Assembly: GCA_964451925.1 (NCBI GenBank)
Contig: CAYVKA010000012.1
Location: 29,493 to 93,492 of the forward strand
DNA: 64,000 nt
Source of the DNA: Nevskia sp964451925
GTDB taxonomy: Bacteria > Pseudomonadota > Gammaproteobacteria > Nevskiales > Nevskiaceae
Reading direction: 5' to 3'
This document shows, one piece after another, positions 24,566-33,248 of this stretch (within the stretch, counting starts at the first letter, position 1; each line of letters opens with the position of its first letter). The position numbers and the translations under genes were made by a program. The notes beneath the pieces were generated by a model that worked only from the letters and a program-made list of their open reading frames with translations, was not told the origin of the DNA and made no database searches.

Positions 24566-26821
24566 ATGATAATCCCCAGCGCGTGCGTGCGGTCCGCGGC
24601 AGCGGTCGTCTTTGTGTGCCTGATGTTGTCAGCGCAGCTGTGTGCCGCTGAACAGCGTCGATCGGCTACCGTCGATGACTCGATCAACATGACCCTGTTC
24701 GGTGAACGGGCTGCGGAGTTCTTTGTCGACGATCCTGTCGTTCTGCCGTCCCCAAATAAAAAGCAATTTGCGGTACTGATTCGGCGCGGAGACACAAAGT
24801 CGAATTCGAGTGTGTACTCGCTCCTTCTTTACGAGGTAGTGGATCTTCTTCGGTCTCCGCGCCCGACGATTCTAGTGAGATTCGCGTCGACGACCAATAG
24901 CGAGGCAATCAGCGATGTTCGCTGGATGGGCGACAATGAGACCCTGTTGTTTATCGGCGCCCGTGGAAACGGCAAGCGGCAGGTCTACTCCGTTAATGCG
25001 CGCACGCATGCTCTCCATCGACTGACGGAGCATCAAACGGATGTCGTGGCATTTTCTGCGTCTGATGATCTGCGAACGCTGGTGTACGAAGCATCGGCGC
25101 CGCCTACGGATATTCTGAGCAAGGAGAGCCGTAACCGCGGGATCGTGGTTGACGATCAGCCTATGTCCGATCTCTTAATCGGAAACACCACCGATGTCGC
25201 CGCACTCTATCCACCCCGCTTGTTTGTTTTGCGAGATGGCCGTGTTCGACAAGTGGAGGTTCCACATGGCACCGGGATCCTTTCAGATATCTCGATCTCG
25301 CCTGACAGTGCGCATGCAATTGTTAGGAGTTACGTCACCATCCGGGATAGGCCGGCGTCGTGGAAGCACACCGATACGTTCTTCGGCTGGACCAAGCTCC
25401 TCACGTACAGCGCGGTTGATCTGAAGACGCTCAGCTTGCGTCGACTAATTGATGCACCGGCGCAGCCGGTGTTCGGCGACCTTAAGATCGTCTGGACACG
25501 CAACGGCGACTCCGCGATTGTCACCAATACATATCTTCCCCTGGACGTCGATGACGAAAAGGAACGCACGCGCCGTCAGTCTCATACGTTCTCTGCAGAA
25601 GTGGAAATCGATAACGGCGCGATTCATGAGATTGACGAAAGCGCCAAATGTGTAATGTTGGAATGGGATCGGGCGCAGAACAGGCTGGTAGTGGGGCCTC
25701 AAGATTCGTACGAAATTCATTCGAACCAAGGCGGGGAGTGTAAAAAAACTGCGTATGAAAAGCGTGATGGGCGATGGCAGGCGGCAGCGAGTGATCCGGA
25801 GAAGTCGTCCGCCGAGGTTGAGGCTGCAGTGATTCAAGGAATGAACGATCCCCCCAAGTTGTGGGCGTGGAACGAGCAGGACGGAAAGAAGGTTGTCGTC
25901 CTTGACCCCAACCCGAATCTCCGGAACCTGGACATTGTAAAGGTTCAAGAAATTACTGTTAGCGGATCCGATGGAAACAGCGCGAAAGCTGGACTATATA
26001 TTCCCAGTAACTACAAGCCAGGAATGCGGGTCCCGCTTGTTATACAAACCCACGGGTGGAGCCCGCGCCGCTTTGAGTTCGATGGGGAATCAAGCGCTGG
26101 ATATGCTGCACAGGTCCTTGCCGATCAGGGAATTGCCGTTGCGCAACTCGATATGGCGCGACCACTCGATAGCAACGAAGGCAAGAAGAACATGGAGTTG
26201 TATGAGCGCCTGATTGATCAGCTAGACACGATGGGCCTGATCGACCGAGAGCGCGTGGCTCTTCAGGGCTGGAGTCGCACTGGATATCACGCACGATACG
26301 CTTTGTCATTTTCGAAGTACCCATTCGCCGCGGCACTGGTCGTTGATGGATACGAAGCGGGATATGCGTCGTACATCATGGTCACACCGGCTAACCTGAA
26401 ATCAGGAGATACAACGTCCGAGCTGATGAATGGGGGGAAGCCTTTCGGCCAAGGACTGACGACGTGGTTGGCTCGCTCTCCGGAATTCAACCTGGACAAG
26501 GTCCAGACGCCGGTACTTCAATTCATGTTTGGACGTTATTCCATCGAGGATATGTGGGAATCGTTTGCTGGGCTTCGGCGCCTTAATAAGCCGGTGGATA
26601 TGATTTATCTGCCCGATTCAAATCACTGGCCTATCCGACCATCGGACCGTGCAGTTGTTCAGCAAGGTGCAGTTGATTGGTTCCGCTTTTGGCTACAGGG
26701 ATACGAAGATCCCAAGCCAGAGAAGTCTGGACAATATAGACGCTGGGAGTCGCTATGCGAAACGCAGAGAATGCAAAATCCCGACCGCCCAGCATTCTGC
26801 CCAGAGACTCATCATCCATGA
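24566..26821 (+). CDS. exported S9-type serine peptidase (prolyl oligopeptidase fold)
   Basis: This 751-residue exported protein has a signal peptide (VFVCLMLSAQLCAA), an N-terminal beta-propeller region (about residues 50-450, with ISDVRWMGDNETLLFIGA and LSDISISPDSAHAI blades) and a C-terminal alpha/beta hydrolase domain. The likely nucleophile is Ser570 in GWSRTG, with His687 in SNHWP; the acid residue is less clear. The nucleophile elbow lacks the usual GG end, a trait shared by the Atxe2-type lasso peptide isopeptidases that also sit beside FecI/FecR/TonB receptors. Linearising an imported peptide is thus one idea, not proof. It is 12 bases after the receptor gene. Confidence 0.8.
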   Translation: MIIPSACVRSAAAVVFVCLMLSAQLCAAEQRRSATVDDSINMTLFGERAAEFFVDDPVVLPSPNKKQFAVLIRRGDTKSNSSVYSLLLYEVVDLLRSPRPTILVRFASTTNSEAISDVRWMGDNETLLFIGARGNGKRQVYSVNARTHALHRLTEHQTDVVAFSASDDLRTLVYEASAPPTDILSKESRNRGIVVDDQPMSDLLIGNTTDVAALYPPRLFVLRDGRVRQVEVPHGTGILSDISISPDSAHAIVRSYVTIRDRPASWKHTDTFFGWTKLLTYSAVDLKTLSLRRLIDAPAQPVFGDLKIVWTRNGDSAIVTNTYLPLDVDDEKERTRRQSHTFSAEVEIDNGAIHEIDESAKCVMLEWDRAQNRLVVGPQDSYEIHSNQGGECKKTAYEKRDGRWQAAASDPEKSSAEVEAAVIQGMNDPPKLWAWNEQDGKKVVVLDPNPNLRNLDIVKVQEITVSGSDGNSAKAGLYIPSNYKPGMRVPLVIQTHGWSPRRFEFDGESSAGYAAQVLADQGIAVAQLDMARPLDSNEGKKNMELYERLIDQLDTMGLIDRERVALQGWSRTGYHARYALSFSKYPFAAALVVDGYEAGYASYIMVTPANLKSGDTTSELMNGGKPFGQGLTTWLARSPEFNLDKVQTPVLQFMFGRYSIEDMWESFAGLRRLNKPVDMIYLPDSNHWPIRPSDRAVVQQGAVDWFRFWLQGYEDPKPEKSGQYRRWESLCETQRMQNPDRPAFCPETHHP

Positions 26822-27014
26822 CGTCGCTGCAGGCCTGTCGCTATCACTGGAAGCCGTGACGCACGCTATTAGTTCAGGTAACGAGCTGCAGCCGTTGTGG
26901 CTCAAGGAGGTGAAATCGTAGTTCAGTATTCGGAGACCTGGGTCCACGAACCATTTGAAGTACGCTCAGGTCCGAAGGTCTTGCATCGCTTTACGTGAAT
27001 CAAAGGAGTGATCG

Positions 27015-27290
27015 ATGAACAACCGACGCATTCAAGTAGCAGCTGCTGCGGTGATCTTCAACGCTGCGATGGTGCTGGGATTCACATCGCCGGTCGCCCT
27101 TGCGGATGCCTGTACAGCCGCAAACGGAACCTATTGCGACTATTTCAATTATTGTCCGTCAAATTCAGCAGCTGCATGTGCTGCGTTCGCTCCCGCCGGC
27201 TGCAAAGTCTCGTCGTCGGCGTGCTTTCCAATATTTCTAAAGTGCACCACCGGGCAACTCGAGGTGGGCTGCAACTTCACGGCAAGTTAG
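27015..27290 (+). CDS. secreted eight-cysteine peptide
   Basis: The 91-residue precursor has a signal peptide (MNNRRIQVAAAAVIFNAAMV, cleavage probably after VALA) and a mature part of about 61 residues with eight cysteines: DACTAANGTYC, DYFNYC, SAAACAAF, PAGC, SSACF, LKCTTG, VGCNF. Spacing suggests four disulfides in a small stable fold. AAGGAG precedes the ATG by eight bases. A DsbA-like protein follows and a strong hairpin separates the two. No family recognised; possibilities include a secreted toxin or bacteriocin, a ligand-binding peptide, or an inhibitor. Confidence 0.75.
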   Translation: MNNRRIQVAAAAVIFNAAMVLGFTSPVALADACTAANGTYCDYFNYCPSNSAAACAAFAPAGCKVSSSACFPIFLKCTTGQLEVGCNFTAS

Positions 27291-27316
27291 CTCTAGCTGA
27301 GGCAATGCGACTGAGC

Positions 27317-27359
27317 CCAGTGGCTTCGTGACGAGCGGTTAAGCTCGCGAAGCCACTGG
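27317..27359 (+). terminator. long hairpin after the cysteine-rich peptide gene
   Basis: CCAGTGGCTTCG (27317-27328) pairs exactly with CGAAGCCACTGG (27348-27359). An inner stem, CGAGC with GCTCG (27332-27347), strengthens it. TTAGCTTGTTCGTTT follows. It probably ends the peptide transcript. Confidence 0.7.
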
Positions 27360-27470
27360 TTAGCTTGTTCGTTTCCCCGCGCATTCCGCTTGCGAGTGCA
27401 TTAGCTATTTGTAATGTGATCTTCCGGCGGCAAGCAGGGTCCTGGTGATGGCACGGTCAAAGAGACCAAA

Positions 27471-28166
27471 ATGAAAACGCGATTTGACACATTGGTCACC
27501 GTGACGCTTGTAGTGTGCGCCGTGGTGACTACAGGACTGGTGCTCCGTCGGGAGCTTACTCCTCCGACCAATGTACAGATGCGGCGCGATCAGAAGCCGG
27601 TTCTAGTCTCTCATTGGCGGGACTATCTTTCCAAAGGCGTGCGAATCGGTCCAGAGAATGCTGAGGTGCAAATTGTCGAGTTTGCCGATTTCGAATGCCC
27701 ATTTTGCGGCAGCTTTCACCGGACTATTAAGACCCTGCGCGAGCGTTATCCGACTCAGGTGACGCTTACTTACGTGCACTTCCCACTTCCCACGCATCGC
27801 TTCGCAGTGCTCGCCGCACGTGCCGCCGAATGCGCGGACGAACAAGGCCGGTTTGAGGCGATGCACGACCAATTGTTCGATAGGCAGGAGTCTTTCGGGC
27901 TCGCGCCCTGGAGCGATTATGCGATGGTGGCAGGAGTTCCGGATCTTGCAGCGTTCGATGCGTGTATAAAAAGGACAAGTAACGTTCGCCGGATCGAGGA
28001 AGGTAAGGAGTTGGGCAACAACTTGGACATTGAAGGCACTCCCACACTCATCGTCAATGGGTGGAAGCTGGGGCGTCCACCGAGCGCCGAAGAGCTGGAT
28101 GCCATGGTGAAAGCTGTCCTGGCAGGGAAGAGTCCGGTATCAGAAGATGAGCATTTTGCGAAGTAG
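27471..28166 (+). CDS. DsbA-like thiol-disulfide oxidoreductase
   Basis: This 231-residue protein has an N-terminal membrane anchor or signal (residues 8-26), then a thioredoxin-fold domain with active site C76-P-F-C79 (ADFECPFCGSFH), a DsbA helical insert and the cis-Pro loop GTPTL near residue 190. It belongs to the thioredoxin_4/DsbA group (BdbD, DsbA-like) that introduces disulfides in the periplasm. Being next to the eight-cysteine peptide, it is the obvious candidate for folding it. Start at ATG 27471 has a weak ribosome site. Confidence 0.88.
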   Translation: MKTRFDTLVTVTLVVCAVVTTGLVLRRELTPPTNVQMRRDQKPVLVSHWRDYLSKGVRIGPENAEVQIVEFADFECPFCGSFHRTIKTLRERYPTQVTLTYVHFPLPTHRFAVLAARAAECADEQGRFEAMHDQLFDRQESFGLAPWSDYAMVAGVPDLAAFDACIKRTSNVRRIEEGKELGNNLDIEGTPTLIVNGWKLGRPPSAEELDAMVKAVLAGKSPVSEDEHFAK

Positions 28167-28257
28167 TTCAACCGCTGTAGTGCCGATCATATGCGGTGGC
28201 GTGCCGGCGCCCAGACACTCGACAACACTGCGTCGCGAATAGCGAAGACGAGCCGCC

Positions 28258-29187
28258 ATGCTAAATATTCGATCGTTCACGATAATCACAATGGTCGCGT
28301 TGCTCGCGGCCAACATCTTAAACTGGCGTGCACTCAACGAGGAACGCGCGCTTCTGGCCGCCGCCGATCAGCGTTTGTCGAAGATGGGCGCACCATCACG
28401 ACTGGTCCAACTCGATACTGCATTGAACGAATCAGGCGCGCCTCCTTCTCGTCCAGCGCGCTGGCCGCGTGAGTCTATACATCCGATTGCTCCGTGCGCC
28501 GTGACCCCGACGGCGTTAGATGTCAATCCGGTCGCCTTCCAGGCGCATTTGGCAAGTCGGTTGGCTGATCCTGCTACCCACGAGGCGTTGCGCGGTCAGC
28601 TAAGGGGGGCCGCGTTGCAACGTTACGGCGAACTCATCAAACGCTGGCGCGCATCCGGTGTCGATACAGAGCGTCTGCTCGACTTCATCGCCGACTACCA
28701 GCTGACCGGCATGGTGCGTGCTCTGGGCAGCGGGAGCCCAGCCTCTCAATCCACGACGGCGCTCAATATGGTTGACGACGACGTACTGCGCGCATTGCTG
28801 AACCCGACGGAGCGTGATGAATTGCGAGCGTATGATGCGACCCTGGGCGATCGAGAGGCGCTCAGTCCGTGGCTGAATGAGATGAACCTCGCGCAAACGC
28901 CGTTGCCAGCTGATCAAGCGGAGAAAATGATTGGGATTCTTCACGACGAGCGAGCGGCTGTTCCGCCACCGGAGCCACCGCCGACTTTCGCGAACGATTC
29001 AGGTGCTTATGCTGCCGCGCTCGCAGACTGGCAACGAGCCTACGACCAACGGGTGCTGGGTCGGGCGGCGCTAATCCTGAGCGGTGATCAGCTATCGCAA
29101 CTGGATTCGTACCAGCGCGGCCAGAGAGCTGTTTCATCGTTATCTATGGCGGCTGTATCAGACGGAAACGTCAGAGAAAGCCCGTAA
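28258..29187 (+). CDS. membrane-anchored protein of unknown function
   Basis: This 309-residue protein has an N-terminal membrane anchor (residues 6-24, FTIITMVALLAANILNW) and a mostly helical periplasmic part with Pro-rich linkers (SGAPPSRPARWP, VPPPEPPPTF). Two conserved-looking blocks, LTGMVRALGSG and LSGDQLSQLDSYQRGQ, are the only features. It ends two bases before the phospholipase C gene, so the two are cotranscribed. No family recognised. Confidence 0.65.
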   Translation: MLNIRSFTIITMVALLAANILNWRALNEERALLAAADQRLSKMGAPSRLVQLDTALNESGAPPSRPARWPRESIHPIAPCAVTPTALDVNPVAFQAHLASRLADPATHEALRGQLRGAALQRYGELIKRWRASGVDTERLLDFIADYQLTGMVRALGSGSPASQSTTALNMVDDDVLRALLNPTERDELRAYDATLGDREALSPWLNEMNLAQTPLPADQAEKMIGILHDERAAVPPPEPPPTFANDSGAYAAALADWQRAYDQRVLGRAALILSGDQLSQLDSYQRGQRAVSSLSMAAVSDGNVRESP

Positions 29188-29189
29188 CA

Positions 29190-31298
29190 ATGACGAATCG
29201 GCGCGAATTTATACAACAGGCAATTGGCGTTGCGGCCCTGGGCTTGTTGCCGTCCAGCATTCGCCGCGCCGTGGCCATTCCTGCGACGACATTCACCGGC
29301 ACGATCCGGGATGTGCAGCACGTGGTAGTCCTGATCCAGGAGAACCGCGCCTTCGATCACTATTTCGGCACTCTACGAGGTGTGTGCGGACTCGGCGACC
29401 GTCACCCGGTTCCGCTCGCCAGCGGCAAGCCCGTGTGGTTCCAGTCGGATGGCGATAGGGAGATCCTGCCTTATCGCCTGGACAGCCGCACCACCAGCGC
29501 CCTAAGGGTGCCGGGCACGCCACATTCGTTCGCGGATGCACAAGCCGCCTGGAATCAGGGCAAGTTTGGCTTCTGGCCCAAGTTCAAGACGCCGTTGTCG
29601 ATGGGCCACTACGCCCGCGAGGACATCCCGTTCCAGTTCGCTCTGGCCGAAGCTTTCACTATTTGCGACGCCTACCACTGCTCGGTGACCACCGGCACCG
29701 ACCCGAATCGCATTGCGTTCTGGTCTGGCAGCAACTTTAACCCGGAGCTCCGCGCCCGCGGCGAAAACTGCACCGCGACCGACGCCGAGGCTGACAACCT
29801 GCGCTGCTGGGTTACCGGCACCCTGCCTGAACCCGGCTATACCTATGCCGGTTCAGCTTTTAAATGGGCCACCATCCCGGATGTACTGGAGCAAGCCGGT
29901 ATCTCTTGGCGTATCTACCAGGACCCCAACGACAATTGGACCGGCGCCATGCACGGCGGCCTGGCTTTCGAGAGCTTCCGCAACGCCAAGCCCGGCTCCC
30001 CGCTGTACGAGAAGGGCATGCGGCACTGGTCGTTGGAGCAGCTGGCCCAGAATGTGAAGGGCGGTAGCCTGCCGCAGGTATCGTGGGTGCTGCCGCCGCC
30101 TATCTGGTCAGAGCATCCACATCCGTCCAGCCCGATTCAAGGGGCGGAGTTTACTTCTCGTGTGCTCGACGCCCTCACGGCGAACCCTGAGGTGTGGAGC
30201 CGGACCGTGTTCTTTCTCCTATTCGACGAGAACGATGGCCTGTTCGACCATGTCCCGCCGCCGGCGCCACCATCGTTCAATGCCGATGGCTCCCTGGCTG
30301 GCAAGGCGACCCTGGATCTGCGCGGCTACTATTTCTCCGATTCGGAGCGCAAGCACCTGCATCCGGAAGATCCGGCCCTCGGCACCGTCCGGCCCTGGGG
30401 GCTTGGGCCGCGGGTGCCGATGTACGTGATCTCTCCCTGGAGCAGGGGCGGCTGGGTCAACTCCCAAGTGTTCGATCACACCTCGGTGGGGCAGTTTCTG
30501 GAGCGGCGCTTCGGCATCACCATCCCGGCGATCAGCCCCTGGCACCGGGCGGTATGCGGCGACCTGACCTCGGCCTTCGACTTCGCCCATCCGAACGAAT
30601 CCGTCGTCCTGTCGCTGCCGGATGTCAGCGACTCGGCCGAGATCGTCGCCGAGCACAGCAAGCGACCGAAACCGACGCCTCCGGCCACCCCAGAAAGGCT
30701 GTTCCAGGAACCGGGCGTGCGCCCCTCGCGGTCCTTGCCCTACCGGCTTCAGGTGCGCGACCAGGTCAACAGCCGGGCCGGCACGCTGTCCCTGCACTTC
30801 GACAACCGCGGGCGGGCCGGCACGGTGTTTCACGTCTACGACCGCCTGCACCTGGACCGCATACCGCGGCGTTATACCGTGGAGGCGGACAAATCGCTTT
30901 CAGATCTTTGGGATTGCTCGGCCGACGGTGGCCGTTACGACTTGTGGGTCTATGGACCGAACGGCTTCGTGCGCGAGTTCCGAGGTAGCCTGGACGGCGC
31001 ATCGGTCGAAGTGCAGGCTCGGGACAATTCAACCGGTGGGTCGATGCTGCTAACCGTTCGCAACGCCGGAGGGACGGCCTGCGTGTTGACGGTGCGACCA
31101 AACGCCTATCGCCTTGATCGATCCTGGAACCTGACGCTTGCCCCTGGGCGGACACTTACACGCGGCTGGCCGGTCGCCGAAGCGGGCTATTGGTACGACC
31201 TGACGGTTTCCGCCGCCGGGTTCGAGCGGCGCCTGGCCGGCCGGATCGAAACCGGCACCCACGGCATCAGCGATCCGGCGATGGGCGCCGGGATCTAG
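29190..31298 (+). CDS. phosphocholine-specific phospholipase C, Tat-exported
   Basis: This 702-residue enzyme has a twin-arginine leader (NRREFIQQAIGVAALGLL) and then the acid-phosphatase/PLC domain typical of PlcH/PlcN: VQHVVVLIQENRAFDHYFGTLRG with the metal-binding ENRxFDHYFG motif at about residues 49-58, CSVTTGTDPNR and FDENDGLFDHVPPP. Two copies of the C-terminal DUF756 domain follow (about 500-600 and 605-690). The family cleaves phosphatidylcholine or sphingomyelin to release phosphocholine, often under phosphate starvation. Length is normal. Confidence 0.92.
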   Translation: MTNRREFIQQAIGVAALGLLPSSIRRAVAIPATTFTGTIRDVQHVVVLIQENRAFDHYFGTLRGVCGLGDRHPVPLASGKPVWFQSDGDREILPYRLDSRTTSALRVPGTPHSFADAQAAWNQGKFGFWPKFKTPLSMGHYAREDIPFQFALAEAFTICDAYHCSVTTGTDPNRIAFWSGSNFNPELRARGENCTATDAEADNLRCWVTGTLPEPGYTYAGSAFKWATIPDVLEQAGISWRIYQDPNDNWTGAMHGGLAFESFRNAKPGSPLYEKGMRHWSLEQLAQNVKGGSLPQVSWVLPPPIWSEHPHPSSPIQGAEFTSRVLDALTANPEVWSRTVFFLLFDENDGLFDHVPPPAPPSFNADGSLAGKATLDLRGYYFSDSERKHLHPEDPALGTVRPWGLGPRVPMYVISPWSRGGWVNSQVFDHTSVGQFLERRFGITIPAISPWHRAVCGDLTSAFDFAHPNESVVLSLPDVSDSAEIVAEHSKRPKPTPPATPERLFQEPGVRPSRSLPYRLQVRDQVNSRAGTLSLHFDNRGRAGTVFHVYDRLHLDRIPRRYTVEADKSLSDLWDCSADGGRYDLWVYGPNGFVREFRGSLDGASVEVQARDNSTGGSMLLTVRNAGGTACVLTVRPNAYRLDRSWNLTLAPGRTLTRGWPVAEAGYWYDLTVSAAGFERRLAGRIETGTHGISDPAMGAGI

Positions 31299-31368
31299 CG
31301 GGCGTCCCCGTTCAGTCACGAAAGCGTCCCATCATGTCGTAAGGGTTTCAACCTGACCGGGGAAAGTC

Positions 31369-33198
31369 ATGCAGCCATACCTGAAGCTCCGCGCTCTAGT
31401 CGCGGCGATGTGCCTGGGTTGTTCTGGCGGGGCGCTGGCGGATGCAGTTCCGCACAACGTCATCCTGTTCGTCCCGGACGGCCTCCGGGCCGTGATCGTC
31501 GGTAAGGACACGGCGCCGGCCATGGCCGCATTGCGCGACGAGGGCGTTAACTTCGTCAACAGCCATTCGCTGTTCCCGACCTTCACAACCGCCAACGCCT
31601 CGGCCTTCGCCACCGGCCATCTTCTCGGCGATACCGGCGACTTCAGCAACGTCATCGACGTGGGATTCCCCGTGAAGGCTGCCAAAGGCAGCCTGACGCC
31701 GTTCCTGGAGAGCGATGCGGTGTTGCAGGAAGTCGATGCCGATGAGCGCTACAGCGGCAACTACCTCAACGAACTGTCGATCCTGGCCGCGGCACGCAAG
31801 GCGGGCTATTCGACGGCGGCGATCGGCAAGGTCGGACCAATCGCCATCCAGGACCTCACGTCCATGAAGGATGGCGGCACCCTGATCGTGGACGACGGCA
31901 CCGGCCCCAACGGCGTGATTGCGGTCCCGCTCGACTGGCAGGACGCGATCAAGGCCGCCGGCCTCAAGGGCGAGACCCCCGGGCGGGGTGACAACGGCAA
32001 TCCCGGCACCTGGATCCCGAACTTCGTCCAGCAGCAATACTTCATGGAGCTGGCCATCAAGGTCGTGCTGCCCCGTTTCAAGGCCGCCGGCAAGCCCTTC
32101 ATGTTGGTCTACTGGTCCCGTGACCCGGACGGCACCCAGCACAACCAGGGCGACAGCCCCGACCTGCTGGTGCCGGGCATCAACGGCCCGACCTCGCTGT
32201 CGGCCATTCGCGGTGCGGACAGCGCCCTGGCAAGCCTGCGCCAGGCCCTGCACGGGCTGAATCTCGACGGCGCGACGGACATCGTCGTGGCCGCCGACCA
32301 TGGCTTCTCCACCATCTACAAGGGCAGCAAAACCAGCTTCACCGTGCAGCGCAGTCCCGATCAGCCGCCCAAGGAGCTGCCTGTAGGCTTCCTGGCGGTC
32401 GACTTGGCCAAGGCTTTGAGCGAGCAGAACCCGGACTTCAAGCTATTCGAGCCCACTCCCGACCATACGGTCCTGGAATGGAAGACCGGTCAGCACCCTC
32501 AGGGCGGCAGCGCCCTGATCGGTAGTAGCGCGGCGGCGCCGGATGTGGTCGTGGCGGCCAACGGTGGCTCCGACCTGGTCTATCTGCCGAAGGACAACGC
32601 CAAGAACATGGCGTCGCAGATCGTGCGGGCCCTGTTGGAGCAGGACTACGTCAGCGGCCTGTTCGTGGACGAGGAGCGGGTGGGGAAGATTCCCGGAGCC
32701 CTGGGCTTGAAAGCCATTGGTCTCAAGGGCAAGGCGCTGACTCCGACGCCGGCCATCGTCGTCAACTTCACCTCGTTCAGCACCGGCTGCGCCCAGCCGC
32801 TGCGCTGCGCCGCGGAAGTCGCCGACAGCGGCCTGCAGCAGGGCCAGGGTATGCACGGCAGCTTCAGCCGTGCCGACACCTGGAACTTCATGGCAGCGGC
32901 CGGGCCGGATTTCCGCAAGGGATACGTCGACCGCATGCCCGCCAGCAATGCCGACATCGGCATGACGCTGGCACATCTGCTGGGTCTCGACATTCAGCCC
33001 AAGGGTGGTCTGACCGGGCGTGTGCTGAGCGAGAGCCTGATGGGCGGACATGAGGGAAAGGTGGTCCGGCGTACGTTGCGCTCGGAGCCCGGCGCGAACA
33101 AGCTTGTGACGGTCCTGCAGCAGCAGATTGTCGGCTCGACAACCTACAACGATGCGGCGGGCTTTCGCGGGAAGACCGCGGGTCTCGACCAGAAATAG
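31369..33198 (+). CDS. secreted alkaline phosphatase/phosphodiesterase-superfamily enzyme
   Basis: This 609-residue protein has a signal peptide (VAAMCLGCSGGALA) and an alkaline-phosphatase-superfamily core: NVILFVPDGLRA with the first metal aspartate, FTTANASAFATGH (threonine nucleophile region) at about residues 66-78, SRDPDGTQHNQGDS with a metal His, and AADHGFSTIYKG. This resembles nucleotide pyrophosphatase/phosphodiesterases. With the preceding phospholipase C it could strip phosphate from phospholipid headgroups. Starts 70 bases after that gene. Confidence 0.88.
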   Translation: MQPYLKLRALVAAMCLGCSGGALADAVPHNVILFVPDGLRAVIVGKDTAPAMAALRDEGVNFVNSHSLFPTFTTANASAFATGHLLGDTGDFSNVIDVGFPVKAAKGSLTPFLESDAVLQEVDADERYSGNYLNELSILAAARKAGYSTAAIGKVGPIAIQDLTSMKDGGTLIVDDGTGPNGVIAVPLDWQDAIKAAGLKGETPGRGDNGNPGTWIPNFVQQQYFMELAIKVVLPRFKAAGKPFMLVYWSRDPDGTQHNQGDSPDLLVPGINGPTSLSAIRGADSALASLRQALHGLNLDGATDIVVAADHGFSTIYKGSKTSFTVQRSPDQPPKELPVGFLAVDLAKALSEQNPDFKLFEPTPDHTVLEWKTGQHPQGGSALIGSSAAAPDVVVAANGGSDLVYLPKDNAKNMASQIVRALLEQDYVSGLFVDEERVGKIPGALGLKAIGLKGKALTPTPAIVVNFTSFSTGCAQPLRCAAEVADSGLQQGQGMHGSFSRADTWNFMAAAGPDFRKGYVDRMPASNADIGMTLAHLLGLDIQPKGGLTGRVLSESLMGGHEGKVVRRTLRSEPGANKLVTVLQQQIVGSTTYNDAAGFRGKTAGLDQK

Positions 33199-33248
33199 CA
33201 CAGCGAAGTGGCGCCTTGGGGGGCAACAGGACGGATTCTGATAGCGCT

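Noticed and set aside
26755..26859. 34-residue frame overlapping the peptidase gene end as a lasso or other precursor peptide
   Set aside because: No ribosome site, no leader-core layout, and no Gly-led core ring pattern; biosynthesis genes for a lasso peptide are absent.
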